A stretch of 46,768 bases of DNA from Akkermansia sp. Lineage in GTDB: Bacteria > Verrucomicrobiota > Verrucomicrobiia > Verrucomicrobiales > Akkermansiaceae. Below are positions 23,694 through 31,015 of this stretch, piece after piece (position 1 is the stretch's first letter; each line of letters begins with the position of its first letter). The position numbers were made by a program, and so were the translations under genes. The stretch is taken from positions 1-46,768 of the forward strand of contig JALFWB010000018.1 of the NCBI GenBank assembly GCA_022787425.1, in the 5' to 3' direction. Under the pieces are notes generated by a model. That model had not been told where the DNA came from. It saw nothing but the letters and a program-made list of their open reading frames with translations, and did not search any database.

Positions 23694-24987
23694 GACTTAT
23701 CTTACCAACGTAACATTGACGGATGGCAGCCGACGGGATGTCTGCCTGGGCGGCGGTGCCTCCGGGTGCGGGGACTCGCCGTGGCCGGGGATCAAACTGC
23801 GCGAGCCGATTCGCTGCACGACTGCGGGGGAGATGAGCGTTCCGAACGGCGCGCGGCACATCGATGCCGCAGGAAAGCTGCTGATGCCGTCCCTCTTCGA
23901 TCTGCATGCCAAGGTCGAGATTGCGGGGTGCAGCAAGCGAGAGTCCGTGATGCGCACGGGGCAAGCCGCCCAGCAAGGCGGCGTGTGGGGCATGCTGGTG
24001 ATGCCTACCCCGGGCTTCTGCTTTGATAACTCGGACAAGCTCGACAGTTTCCGCGACATGGTGCTGCACCGCTCGGCAGCGGAGATGCTGCCCGCCGGCT
24101 GCATTTCCATCGGCATGCAGGGGGAGCAGCAGGCTCCGTATAATACCCTCATGGCGCGCGGTGTCAACATTCTGAGCGATGCCGGCCGCATGCCGCACAG
24201 CCTGCTGATGCTGCACCGGGCCATGAAGTACGCCGCCTCTACCGGTTATATCTTCGCACTGGCCGGTGATGTGCCGGAGCTTACCCGCAACACCTACATG
24301 CACCCCGGCACGACCTCCTACCGCCTCGGTCTGCACGGAACTCCGTACTGTGCGGAGGAAATCGGGCTGGAGACCATCATCCGACTGGCGCAGGATGCCG
24401 GGACCAAACTTCATGTGCAGACCGTCAGCACCGCCGGTGGGGTTGAGATCATCCGCCGCGCTAAGGCTGCCGGTTGCCGCGTGACGGCAGAGGTGGCCCT
24501 GCACCACCTGCTCTTTACTCACGAGGCCGTGGGTGACTACGACACCACCTTCAAGACCCTGCCCCCGCTGCGCGACCGCGCGGACTGCGAGGCCCTGATC
24601 GCGGGCGTGAAGGATGGTACGATTGACTGCATTGTGAGCGACCACACCCCCTGCATTCCCTTCGCCAAGAAGCAAGACTTCATCACCGCGCCGCAGGGCA
24701 TGGTGATGCTGGATACCATGTTACCCGCCATCTACACGCATCTGGTGAAGCCCGGTCTGTTGAGCTGGGACGATGTGGTGCGCGCCTGCTGTGTGAACCC
24801 GCTGCGCGTGCTCGCCCGGTCGGAGGAGATGGATGATGAGGAGGAAGGCTTCTCCCGCGGGGTGCCCCTGCTGTTATTCGACCCGACGGCGTGCAGCAGC
24901 GTAACACCCGATACGCTCCCCTGCGGCACGCTCAATTCTCCCTTCTTGGGGCAGGAACTCTGCGGCTCCGTTACCCTGCCTATTTGA
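23686..24987 (+). CDS. pyrC': Dihydroorotase-like protein, probably inactive PyrC' partner of PyrB
   Basis: A 433-residue amidohydrolase-fold protein of the type I dihydroorotase family. The family's HxH metal pair is HAK here (His74, Lys76). The segment that is usually LHICHVST reads LHVQTVST, so that histidine is Thr246. SDDG reads SDAG. The later HH in ALHHLLFTH and the Asp in IVSDHTPC remain. With three of the usual ligands changed, catalysis is doubtful. In Pseudomonas the pyrB-linked PyrC' is inactive and holds the PyrB dodecamer together; the overlap with pyrB suggests the same role. An active pyrC would then be elsewhere in the genome. Assignment to the family is firm; inactivity is inference. 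Confidence 0.85.
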   Translation: MNKTYLTNVTLTDGSRRDVCLGGGASGCGDSPWPGIKLREPIRCTTAGEMSVPNGARHIDAAGKLLMPSLFDLHAKVEIAGCSKRESVMRTGQAAQQGGVWGMLVMPTPGFCFDNSDKLDSFRDMVLHRSAAEMLPAGCISIGMQGEQQAPYNTLMARGVNILSDAGRMPHSLLMLHRAMKYAASTGYIFALAGDVPELTRNTYMHPGTTSYRLGLHGTPYCAEEIGLETIIRLAQDAGTKLHVQTVSTAGGVEIIRRAKAAGCRVTAEVALHHLLFTHEAVGDYDTTFKTLPPLRDRADCEALIAGVKDGTIDCIVSDHTPCIPFAKKQDFITAPQGMVMLDTMLPAIYTHLVKPGLLSWDDVVRACCVNPLRVLARSEEMDDEEEGFSRGVPLLLFDPTACSSVTPDTLPCGTLNSPFLGQELCGSVTLPI

Positions 24988-25005
24988 TACGTATACAGCC
25001 GAGAC

Positions 25006-25947
25006 ATGATTATCTATATCATCAGTGACGGAAAGCGAGGGCACCTTTCTCAGACGAAAGGACTGGCCGATGCCTTGATTCGCCGCGGACGGGAGCTCAA
25101 GCCGGACTTGGAGCACGCCTGCTACGAGGTCAATATCACCGGCAAGACCTTTTTCAACAAGCTCTTCTACAAGGGGATGGATCTGAATCTGCCCCGCCCG
25201 CACCTGATTCTCTGCGCCGGGCACAGCACGCATCTGGCAGCTCTGAGTCTGGCCCGCCACCTGCGTTGCCTTTGCATGGTGTGCATGAAACCCAGCCTGC
25301 CGCTCTGCTTCTTCGACCTCTGCATCATGCCGAGGCACGATCTGCGCGCTCGGTGGGAGCGCAATCCGCGCGTCTTCGCCACGGTCGGGGCCATCAACTG
25401 CATACGCCCCTGCCCTGAGGTACCTAAGCGCGAGACCCTCGTGCTGATCGGCGGTCCCAGTAAGGAATATGACTGGGACGGCGAGACGATTATCAATCAG
25501 CTCAATGCCATTATCCGCAACACGAGTAACCGCATCATTCTGACCACCAGCCGCCGCACACCCAAGGATTTTGCGGCGGATGTGGAGGCCAAGTGCTCCA
25601 GCGTGCGCGTGGTGCCGGTAGAGGAAACCGGGCCGAACTGGGTGGCGGAACATCTGGCAGAAGCCAAGGAGGTGTGGGTGACTCAGGACAGCGTATCCAT
25701 GGTGTATGAGGCACTCTCCAGCGGCGCGCCCGTTGGGGTGTTGGAGATGCCCCGGCGCATGCGGCGCGGCAAGCCGGTCAGCAGCAAGGTGTACCGGGGG
25801 CTGAAGATGCTCATTGAGGAAGGCGGTGTCTCTACCGTCACGGAATGGAGCCACACGCATGCTCTCAAGCCGCCCGCGACCATTCTGAATGAGGCCGACC
25901 GGGCAGCCGATTATATTCTGACCCACTTCCCCTCGCTCCTGCCATGA
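25006..25947 (+). CDS. ELM1/GtrOC1-like glycosyltransferase-fold protein
   Basis: A 313-residue protein of the mitochondrial-fission ELM1 (DUF1022) family. It has IIYIISDGKRGHLSQTKGLA at the start, then PHLILCAGHSTHLAAL, IMPRHDL, LIGGPSKEYDWD, the ILTTSRRTP turn and VTQDSVSMVYEALSSGAP near 225-245. The fold is that of GT-B glycosyltransferases, and bacterial members often sit with lipopolysaccharide or surface-glycan genes. The stop overlaps the next glycosyltransferase by ATGA, so it probably works in the same glycan pathway in the cytosol or at the inner membrane. The reaction is not known. The start is 18 bases after pyrC'. Confidence 0.8.
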   Translation: MIIYIISDGKRGHLSQTKGLADALIRRGRELKPDLEHACYEVNITGKTFFNKLFYKGMDLNLPRPHLILCAGHSTHLAALSLARHLRCLCMVCMKPSLPLCFFDLCIMPRHDLRARWERNPRVFATVGAINCIRPCPEVPKRETLVLIGGPSKEYDWDGETIINQLNAIIRNTSNRIILTTSRRTPKDFAADVEAKCSSVRVVPVEETGPNWVAEHLAEAKEVWVTQDSVSMVYEALSSGAPVGVLEMPRRMRRGKPVSSKVYRGLKMLIEEGGVSTVTEWSHTHALKPPATILNEADRAADYILTHFPSLLP

Positions 25948-27053
25948 AAATCATGCACCTTGTCCCCTCCCTCAGCTCCGGCGGTGTGGAGCAGGTTGTA
26001 CTCGAGCTCTGCCAGGGTCTGGAGGCGCAGGGGGTGGAGTGCGTTGTCGTCTCCGCCGGCGGGGCCATGGTTCCCATGATTGAGGCAACGGGGGCGCGCC
26101 ATGTGGCCATGCCCATCGGCAAGAAGAGTTTGCGGACTTTCTTCTTGGTGGGAAAATTGGTAAAACTCATCCGCGCGGAGAAGCCGGATGTGCTGCACCT
26201 GCACTCCCGCGTACCGGCTTGGGTGGGTGTGCTGGCCTGCAAGCGGCTCGGACGCCGCCGACCTGCGGTGGTGACAACATTCCACGGCTTCCATTCCGTT
26301 AACTTTTATTCGGCGGTCATGACACGCGGGGACCGTGTGATCGCGGTGTCGCAGTGCATGCGGGAGCATATCCTGAGCAATTACCCCAAGACGCCGCCGG
26401 AGCGGGTGGTCGTCATCCCTAACTCCGTGGATACGGCGCAGAATTACCCCGGCTACCACCCGAGTGAGGCGTGGTGGGAGCAGTGGCGGCGGGATTTCCC
26501 GGAGCTGGTGGGTAAGTACACGCTCTGCCTGCCGGGGCGCATCACGCGTATCAAGGGTGCGGAGCATCTTATCCCCATTCTCACAGCCTTGCGGGCACGC
26601 GGTATCCCGGCGCACGCGGTCATCGTGGGCGAGACCAAAAAGGGCAAGGAGGCCCTGTTGCGTGAGCTCAAGGCGCGCTTTGCGGCTGCCGGGCTAGAGG
26701 ACTGCGTCACTTGGACGGGCCATCGGCGCGACCTGCGGGACGTACTCTGCGCCTGCGATGTAACACTTTCTCTCACCCTGCAGCCGGAGTCTTTCGGCAA
26801 GACCACCTTGGACGCCCTCTCGCTGGGGCGGGCCGTGGCAGGTTACGAACACGGCGGCGTCGGGGAGCAGTTGGCTGTATTCCTTCCGCAGGGGCGCGTG
26901 CCTGCCTGTGACCCGCAATCCATGGCCGACCGCTTGGCGGAGTGGTACGGTCACCCACCCGTGCCGGCTCTGCCCATCCCGCCCCCCTATCGGCGGGAGG
27001 ACATGATTAACGGACACACGGACCTTTACCGCAGTTTGCTGACCCGGGCATGA
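25944..27053 (+). CDS. GT4-family glycosyltransferase
   Basis: A 369-residue GT-B enzyme. The N-terminal half has SGGVEQVVLELCQGL, VLHLHSRVPAW and TTFHGFHS, with the family's histidine. The C-terminal half has LCLPGRITRIKGAEHLIPIL, holding the arginine and lysine that contact the donor diphosphate, and PESFGKTTLDALSLG, an E-x7-D version of the usual E-x7-E. It should transfer a sugar from an activated donor to a surface-glycan or lipid acceptor. It overlaps its neighbours on both sides by four bases (ATGA). The next gene is a diverged paralogue. Confidence 0.88.
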   Translation: MKIMHLVPSLSSGGVEQVVLELCQGLEAQGVECVVVSAGGAMVPMIEATGARHVAMPIGKKSLRTFFLVGKLVKLIRAEKPDVLHLHSRVPAWVGVLACKRLGRRRPAVVTTFHGFHSVNFYSAVMTRGDRVIAVSQCMREHILSNYPKTPPERVVVIPNSVDTAQNYPGYHPSEAWWEQWRRDFPELVGKYTLCLPGRITRIKGAEHLIPILTALRARGIPAHAVIVGETKKGKEALLRELKARFAAAGLEDCVTWTGHRRDLRDVLCACDVTLSLTLQPESFGKTTLDALSLGRAVAGYEHGGVGEQLAVFLPQGRVPACDPQSMADRLAEWYGHPPVPALPIPPPYRREDMINGHTDLYRSLLTRA

Positions 27054-28153
27054 GGATTATTCATGTGTGTGCCTCGGCCGATTTTTCCGGCGTGCGCCGT
27101 TTTCCGGTGGATTTGGCTTGCAAGTTGCAGGCTGCCGGAACAACGAACTTCTTTTTTGCACCGCCGCATGGCTGTGTGCGCACCCTTCGCGAGGCCGGTG
27201 TCGTGAGTGTGCAGGAGACCCTGCGGGGTGTTTGGCGGAGCGTGGCGGCGGCGCGCCGCCTGCGGGAGGGGATTCGTCGCACCCAAGCGGATGTGTTGCA
27301 GGTTTACAGCCCGGCGGGGGCTTGGCTGGTGCGCTTGGCCTGCTTGGGTATGCGGGAGGCGCAGTGTCCCCCCGTTGTTGCGGCTCTGCCGGGGTTCCGT
27401 CTCGGCGGCTGCTTGGGCCGGCGTGCTCTGCGCTGCTGCCGTGCCTTTGTTACCATATCCGGCTATCTGCGCAATCGTCTGGAGAAGTGCGGCGTCTTTC
27501 CGGTGGGAAAAGCTATCTCGGTGATCCCATACGGCGTGGATGAGCGGCTGGTGCACCCCGGCTACACGCCCTCGCGCAACTGGCAATTATGCTGGCAGCG
27601 CACACAAAATCCCGCCCCGGGGGAGGTCAGCTTATGCTTGCCCGCCCCCATTGCTCCCGCCTATGGGGCGGAGCATTTGGTCCCTGTGTTGCGCTCTCTG
27701 CTCAAGGCCGGACTCCCTGCGCGCGTTTATTTGGTAGGTGACACAACACAAGCGCCCCCTGCCTACCTGGAGCAGTTGCGCCGCAACTTTGCCGAGGCCG
27801 ATCTGGATGAATACATCGCGTGGCCGGGGGCTCGCAGCGACCTGCGGGATATTCTGGCATCCTCTCGGGTGACGCTCTGCTTGGCAGAGGAGCCGATGAC
27901 CTACAATCGCGCCGTGCTGGAGGCCTTGGCCTTGGGGCGTCCCGTGGTGGGCTTTGCCACCGGCGCAGTCGGTGAGTATTTAGACAGCTTTTATCCTGCG
28001 GGGCGCGTTGCACCGGGAGATACAGCGGCTTTTGCGGAGACGGTGCTGCGCTGTTGCACCGCTCCCCCGCCTACCCCGGCTTCCATCCCCTACCCTTACA
28101 CTCTTTCTAACACGGCGCAAAGTTTCTCGGAGCTTTATCAGCAGCTCTCCTGA
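27050..28153 (+). CDS. GT4-like glycosyltransferase paralogue with degraded donor site
   Basis: A 367-residue protein that aligns along its length with the preceding glycosyltransferase: YGAEHLVPVLRSLLKAGLPA against KGAEHLIPILTALRARGIPA, and SDLRDILASSRVTLCLAEEP near the end. Key positions differ. LPGRITRIKG of the neighbour is LPAPIAPAYG here, so both donor-binding basic residues are gone, and HGF is PGF. The E-x7-E motif survives (EPMTYNRAVLE). It may be an inactive partner of the first enzyme or use a different donor. The four-base overlap places it in the same operon. The family call is good; the activity is uncertain. Confidence 0.8.
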   Translation: MRIIHVCASADFSGVRRFPVDLACKLQAAGTTNFFFAPPHGCVRTLREAGVVSVQETLRGVWRSVAAARRLREGIRRTQADVLQVYSPAGAWLVRLACLGMREAQCPPVVAALPGFRLGGCLGRRALRCCRAFVTISGYLRNRLEKCGVFPVGKAISVIPYGVDERLVHPGYTPSRNWQLCWQRTQNPAPGEVSLCLPAPIAPAYGAEHLVPVLRSLLKAGLPARVYLVGDTTQAPPAYLEQLRRNFAEADLDEYIAWPGARSDLRDILASSRVTLCLAEEPMTYNRAVLEALALGRPVVGFATGAVGEYLDSFYPAGRVAPGDTAAFAETVLRCCTAPPPTPASIPYPYTLSNTAQSFSELYQQLS

Positions 28154-28162
28154 CACGATTCG

Positions 28163-28192
28163 GGCAGATATTCCTGCCGTCGGCACGTTTTT
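28163..28192 (+). terminator. Weak terminator after the glycosyltransferase operon
   Basis: GGCAG (28163-28167) pairs with CTGCC (28174-28178) across six bases. A TTTTT run follows at 28188-28192, 9 bases after the stem. Stem length and T-run spacing are both poor. Confidence 0.3.
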
Positions 28193-28194
28193 GC

Positions 28195-28223
28195 TTGCCA
28201 TCTCCGGAAAAATGCGGCATACT
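28195..28223 (+). promoter_or_regulatory. Promoter of the repeat-rich membrane protein
   Basis: TTGCCA (28195-28200), 17 bases, then CATACT (28218-28223). The ATG at 28235 is 11 bases after the -10 box, again implying a near-leaderless message. Confidence 0.5.
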
Positions 28224-28234
28224 GCAGGGCGTAC

Positions 28235-29080
28235 ATGGCAAAGCTCAAAACAGGTTCTCAGGCGAAACGCCCCGCGATGGGTGCTTCGGTGTCCGCCGGT
28301 GCCCTCACTCGCGCAGGGGCTGCGGGAAAATCGGCACGCCCGGCGCGCGGCGCGGGTGCCAAGTCCCCTGCCGGAGCTGCCTCCCCCATGTGGATGCGCA
28401 AGGCGACTATGGTGGGCAAGGCCATGAACGGCGGCGCCAAGATGTCCCGCAACACCGGCAACCGCAACGCCGCCGCTGTAGCTACTGAGGATGAGCCGCT
28501 CACCGCGCCGATGGAGGAGCAGGAGGAATGGATGCCGGAGGATTTTCTTCCCGAGGAGGTCGTTGCTGAGCCCACCGAGACCGAGCCCCTCGCTGCTGCG
28601 CCTGTGCAGCCCTTGCCTGCGGAAGCCCCCCTCCCGGAGCTGCCTGCCGAGCCCACTAAGACGGAGCCCCTCGCTGATGCTCCCGTGCAGCCCTTGCCTG
28701 CGGAAGCCCCCCTCCCGGAGCTGCCTGCCGAGCCCACCAAGACGGAGCCCCTCGCCGCTGCGTCCGTGCAGCCGTCCAAAACGGAGCCCATCACCTCAGC
28801 TCCGACCGCAACAAAGCCCCTGACCGATGCTCCCAAGGAGCCGATCAAAACCGAACCGACCGCCTCCAAGGCCATCACCTCACCCCTGCGCAAGCTCAAG
28901 ACGGGGGACTCTGTTCCCCTGCAGCCGGCCACAGTCACTCACTCGGAGTCATCGGGGCTCTCTCTGTTCACCTTGGTCATAATCGTTCTCCTTGGTTTTT
29001 ATTTAGGGTTGCTGATGCACCACCGGCAGAAAGTCGGCGAATTTTCTTGGTTCCCCGGCATCCCGCATCTACCGGGTTAA
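28235..29080 (+). CDS. Repeat-rich protein with one C-terminal membrane segment, unknown function
   Basis: A 281-residue protein of unusual composition. Residues 1-85 are basic and rich in Ala, Gly and Lys. Residues 112-180 contain a Pro/Glu/Ala-rich 27-residue unit repeated in tandem. A single hydrophobic segment (LFTLVIIVLLGFYLGLLM) follows near 245-262, then a short tail ending in HLPG. No signal peptide is visible, so it is probably a tail-anchored inner-membrane protein with a long flexible cytosolic arm. I recognise no family. It sits alone between a glycosyltransferase operon and a carrier gene and has its own promoter. Confidence 0.65.
   Translation: MAKLKTGSQAKRPAMGASVSAGALTRAGAAGKSARPARGAGAKSPAGAASPMWMRKATMVGKAMNGGAKMSRNTGNRNAAAVATEDEPLTAPMEEQEEWMPEDFLPEEVVAEPTETEPLAAAPVQPLPAEAPLPELPAEPTKTEPLADAPVQPLPAEAPLPELPAEPTKTEPLAAASVQPSKTEPITSAPTATKPLTDAPKEPIKTEPTASKAITSPLRKLKTGDSVPLQPATVTHSESSGLSLFTLVIIVLLGFYLGLLMHHRQKVGEFSWFPGIPHLPG
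28568..28774 (+). repeat. 81-bp tandem coding repeat
   Basis: Two nearly identical 81-bp units (28568-28648, 28649-28729) and a partial third to about 28774 encode a Pro/Glu/Ala-rich 27-residue unit beginning EPT-TEPLA and ending LPELPA. Unit sequences differ at only a few positions, suggesting recent expansion and possible copy-number variation between strains. Confidence 0.85.
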
Positions 29081-29098
29081 ACACCCGCCGGAGCTCTT

Positions 29099-30085
29099 AT
29101 GTTAGATGTAGTACTCAATTCATTTATTTCCACCATCCCGGTCTTTGTTTTCTTTGCCATCGGCATTTGGCTGCGGTACAAGAAAGCCATCGAGCCGCAT
29201 CATGACGGCGTTATCATGCAGCTGGCCATGGATGTGGGCTATCCCTGCCTCATCTTTTACAATATCATGAAGTACATGGTGGTGGAGGCCAACCCCACCG
29301 TCATCTCGCCTGTCTTTTCTCTATCCGCAATAGCCTGTGGTTTTGCCGAGCTTGCCGTCGGCACGGCAGCGGCTTGGCTGGTAGCGCGCTGCATGCGCCT
29401 GCGCATCGGCACGGGCTTGCGCACCTTCTCGCTCACGGCCGGCGTACAAAACTACACCTTCTTTGTTGTCCCCATCATCCAGATGCTCTTTACGGCAGAC
29501 AATGACCCATGCATGGGGGTGCTCTTCATCCATAACATGGGGTGCGAAATTTTCATCTGGAGTCTGGGGATTATCCTCATCTGCGGCGGGGCGAAGGATC
29601 TGCGGCTCAGCACCTTCCTGCGCGGCCCTCTCCTGGCGGTCTGCGTCTCCTTGGCCTTGGCTTGGAGCGGGTTGGGCAAGTTCGTGGCCGTCGCGCCTGT
29701 GATGACCGCCACGCAGATGATCGGTGCCGTTGCCACGCCCATCTGCCTCATCCTCTTCGGTTGCTCCATGTTCGACCTGAGTCGCAGTTTCCGCTGGCAA
29801 CCGCGCATGCTGGCCTGCGGCATTATCACCCGCTTGGTGCTCGTCCCCGCGCTCATCCTCCTGCTGGCTTGGCTGTTGCCCGTGGATCCGCTCATCAAGC
29901 GCATCATGGTGATTCAGAGTGCCATCCCCAGTGCCGTCATCCCGGTTATTCTGGCAAAACGATTCGGCGGCATCCCGGAGGTAGGCACCCAGGTGCTTCT
30001 GGCCACCACCGCTTGTTCCTTCATCTCCCTGCCCATCTGGCTTGCCCTCGGTAACACCTTTGTCGTCCGCATCCTCCCCTGCTGA
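29099..30085 (+). CDS. AEC-family (auxin efflux carrier-like) transporter
   Basis: A 328-residue membrane protein with about ten membrane segments in two halves. It begins with the AEC-type STIPVFVFFAIGIWLRYKK. The middle carries TAGVQNYTFFVVPI, matching the conserved glycine/asparagine helix break after segment 4, and the second half holds the counterpart MIGAVATPICLILFG and the IPSAVIPVILAKRFGG ending. Relatives move small carboxylates or other organic anions by secondary transport. GGAG lies eight bases before the ATG, one of the few clear Shine-Dalgarno sequences here. It converges with the next minus-strand gene. Confidence 0.88.
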   Translation: MLDVVLNSFISTIPVFVFFAIGIWLRYKKAIEPHHDGVIMQLAMDVGYPCLIFYNIMKYMVVEANPTVISPVFSLSAIACGFAELAVGTAAAWLVARCMRLRIGTGLRTFSLTAGVQNYTFFVVPIIQMLFTADNDPCMGVLFIHNMGCEIFIWSLGIILICGGAKDLRLSTFLRGPLLAVCVSLALAWSGLGKFVAVAPVMTATQMIGAVATPICLILFGCSMFDLSRSFRWQPRMLACGIITRLVLVPALILLLAWLLPVDPLIKRIMVIQSAIPSAVIPVILAKRFGGIPEVGTQVLLATTACSFISLPIWLALGNTFVVRILPC

Positions 30086-30114
30086 GGATGCCCGAGGTAA
30101 ACGAGACGGAGTCA

Positions 30115-30139
30115 TTCGTCCGGGAAGCGCACGGACGAA
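30115..30139. terminator. Hairpin between convergent genes
   Basis: TTCGTCCG (30115-30122) and CGGACGAA (30132-30139) form a perfect 8-bp stem with a 9-base loop, between the carrier gene stop and the stop of the minus-strand exported-protein gene. No T-run on either strand. Confidence 0.4.
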
Positions 30140-30161
30140 ATCAACAGGAAGGCCTGCTCTA

Positions 30162-30731
30162 TTATATCCCCCACGGGGCGCGGCGGCGGCGGGCCGCGAG
30201 GGCTGCCAACACGACGAGGCAGAAGGCAACCTTGACGAACTTCGGCGTCCGGAAGAGGAAGGCGGTGAGTCTGCGCACAACATAGGAGACATCCGATTTG
30301 TCAAAGCTCGCTGTTGTGTCGATGCGGGGGAAGCTAACTTGGGTTAAAACCGACTCGTCATCCGGCGCATTAGAAAACACATCCTCCATGTCCGGCTTCC
30401 AATCCGGACCTGCGAGCCCGGAGAGATCGATACACTCAACGGCATCTGCTGTCAGCGTCAGAGAATCGCTCAGTGTCAGCTGCGGGAGCGCCGCATCTGA
30501 GGCATCGGGCTCCATATCGAGAAGGCACATCAGTACGTTTGATCCGGCTGCGTCTCCCAGGGCCTCGAGGTTATCAGCTGTAAGGACAACGGCAAGAGGA
30601 TTAGCTTCCGCCGACAGGGATGGAACGAAGGAATCGAGGGGCTCGGTATCCGCTTGGGCTACCATACCGAGTGCTGCGGCTGACATGCACACAGCCGCTC
30701 CTCGCCGTATCATCTCTGTCACCTTGTTCAT
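30162..30731 (-). CDS. Small exported protein with C-terminal hydrophobic segment and ARRRR tail
   Basis: A 189-residue protein. A basic N-terminus and signal-like helix (AAVCMSAAALGMVAQA) lead to an acidic soluble region without known motifs. The end is a hydrophobic helix (AFCLVVLAALAA) followed by RRRRAPWGI, like the anchor of the PEP-CTERM protein encoded next door, but no PEP motif precedes it. The start at 30731 is chosen because it begins the signal peptide; an in-frame start 24 codons earlier adds an unlikely leader. It would be anchored in the inner membrane or handed to a sorting enzyme. The function is unknown. Confidence 0.65.
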   Translation of the reverse strand: MNKVTEMIRRGAAVCMSAAALGMVAQADTEPLDSFVPSLSAEANPLAVVLTADNLEALGDAAGSNVLMCLLDMEPDASDAALPQLTLSDSLTLTADAVECIDLSGLAGPDWKPDMEDVFSNAPDDESVLTQVSFPRIDTTASFDKSDVSYVVRRLTAFLFRTPKFVKVAFCLVVLAALAARRRRAPWGI

Positions 30732-30950
30732 CCTTCGGGAAAAGTTGTTGTACCGGTGCCGGTGCGACCGGGCCCCGACCATGGTGCCCACCGCGTTCCG
30801 CACATGCCCAGATTAGCACAAACCCGCTGAGATGCAAGGCCATTTTCTGACGGTTAGTTATAACGTAATCGGAAATATCGAAAACAGTTATTTCTTTCGT
30901 TCTTGAGACTCAATGACTTATGGCTCCCCATCGCCCATTCCGACAACAGA

Positions 30951-30983
30951 AAGCAAAACTTGTGTCATACAAGTTTTGCTTTT
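30951..30983 (-). terminator. Strong hairpin after the PEP-CTERM gene
   Basis: AAGCAAAACTTG (30951-30962) pairs perfectly over 12 bp with CAAGTTTTGCTT (30970-30981), loop TGTCATA. It lies 35 bases after the stop of the minus-strand surface-protein gene, with T-rich sequence following on that strand. The loop region also contains the TGTGTCATACAA element seen upstream of other genes. Confidence 0.65.
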
Positions 30984-31015
30984 CCTACATAAAAAGTAGA
31001 CAATAGACGTATTCT

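Noticed and set aside
28568..28774. CRISPR-like or minisatellite array
   Set aside because: The units are directly adjacent without spacers and stay in frame, so this is a coding tandem repeat.
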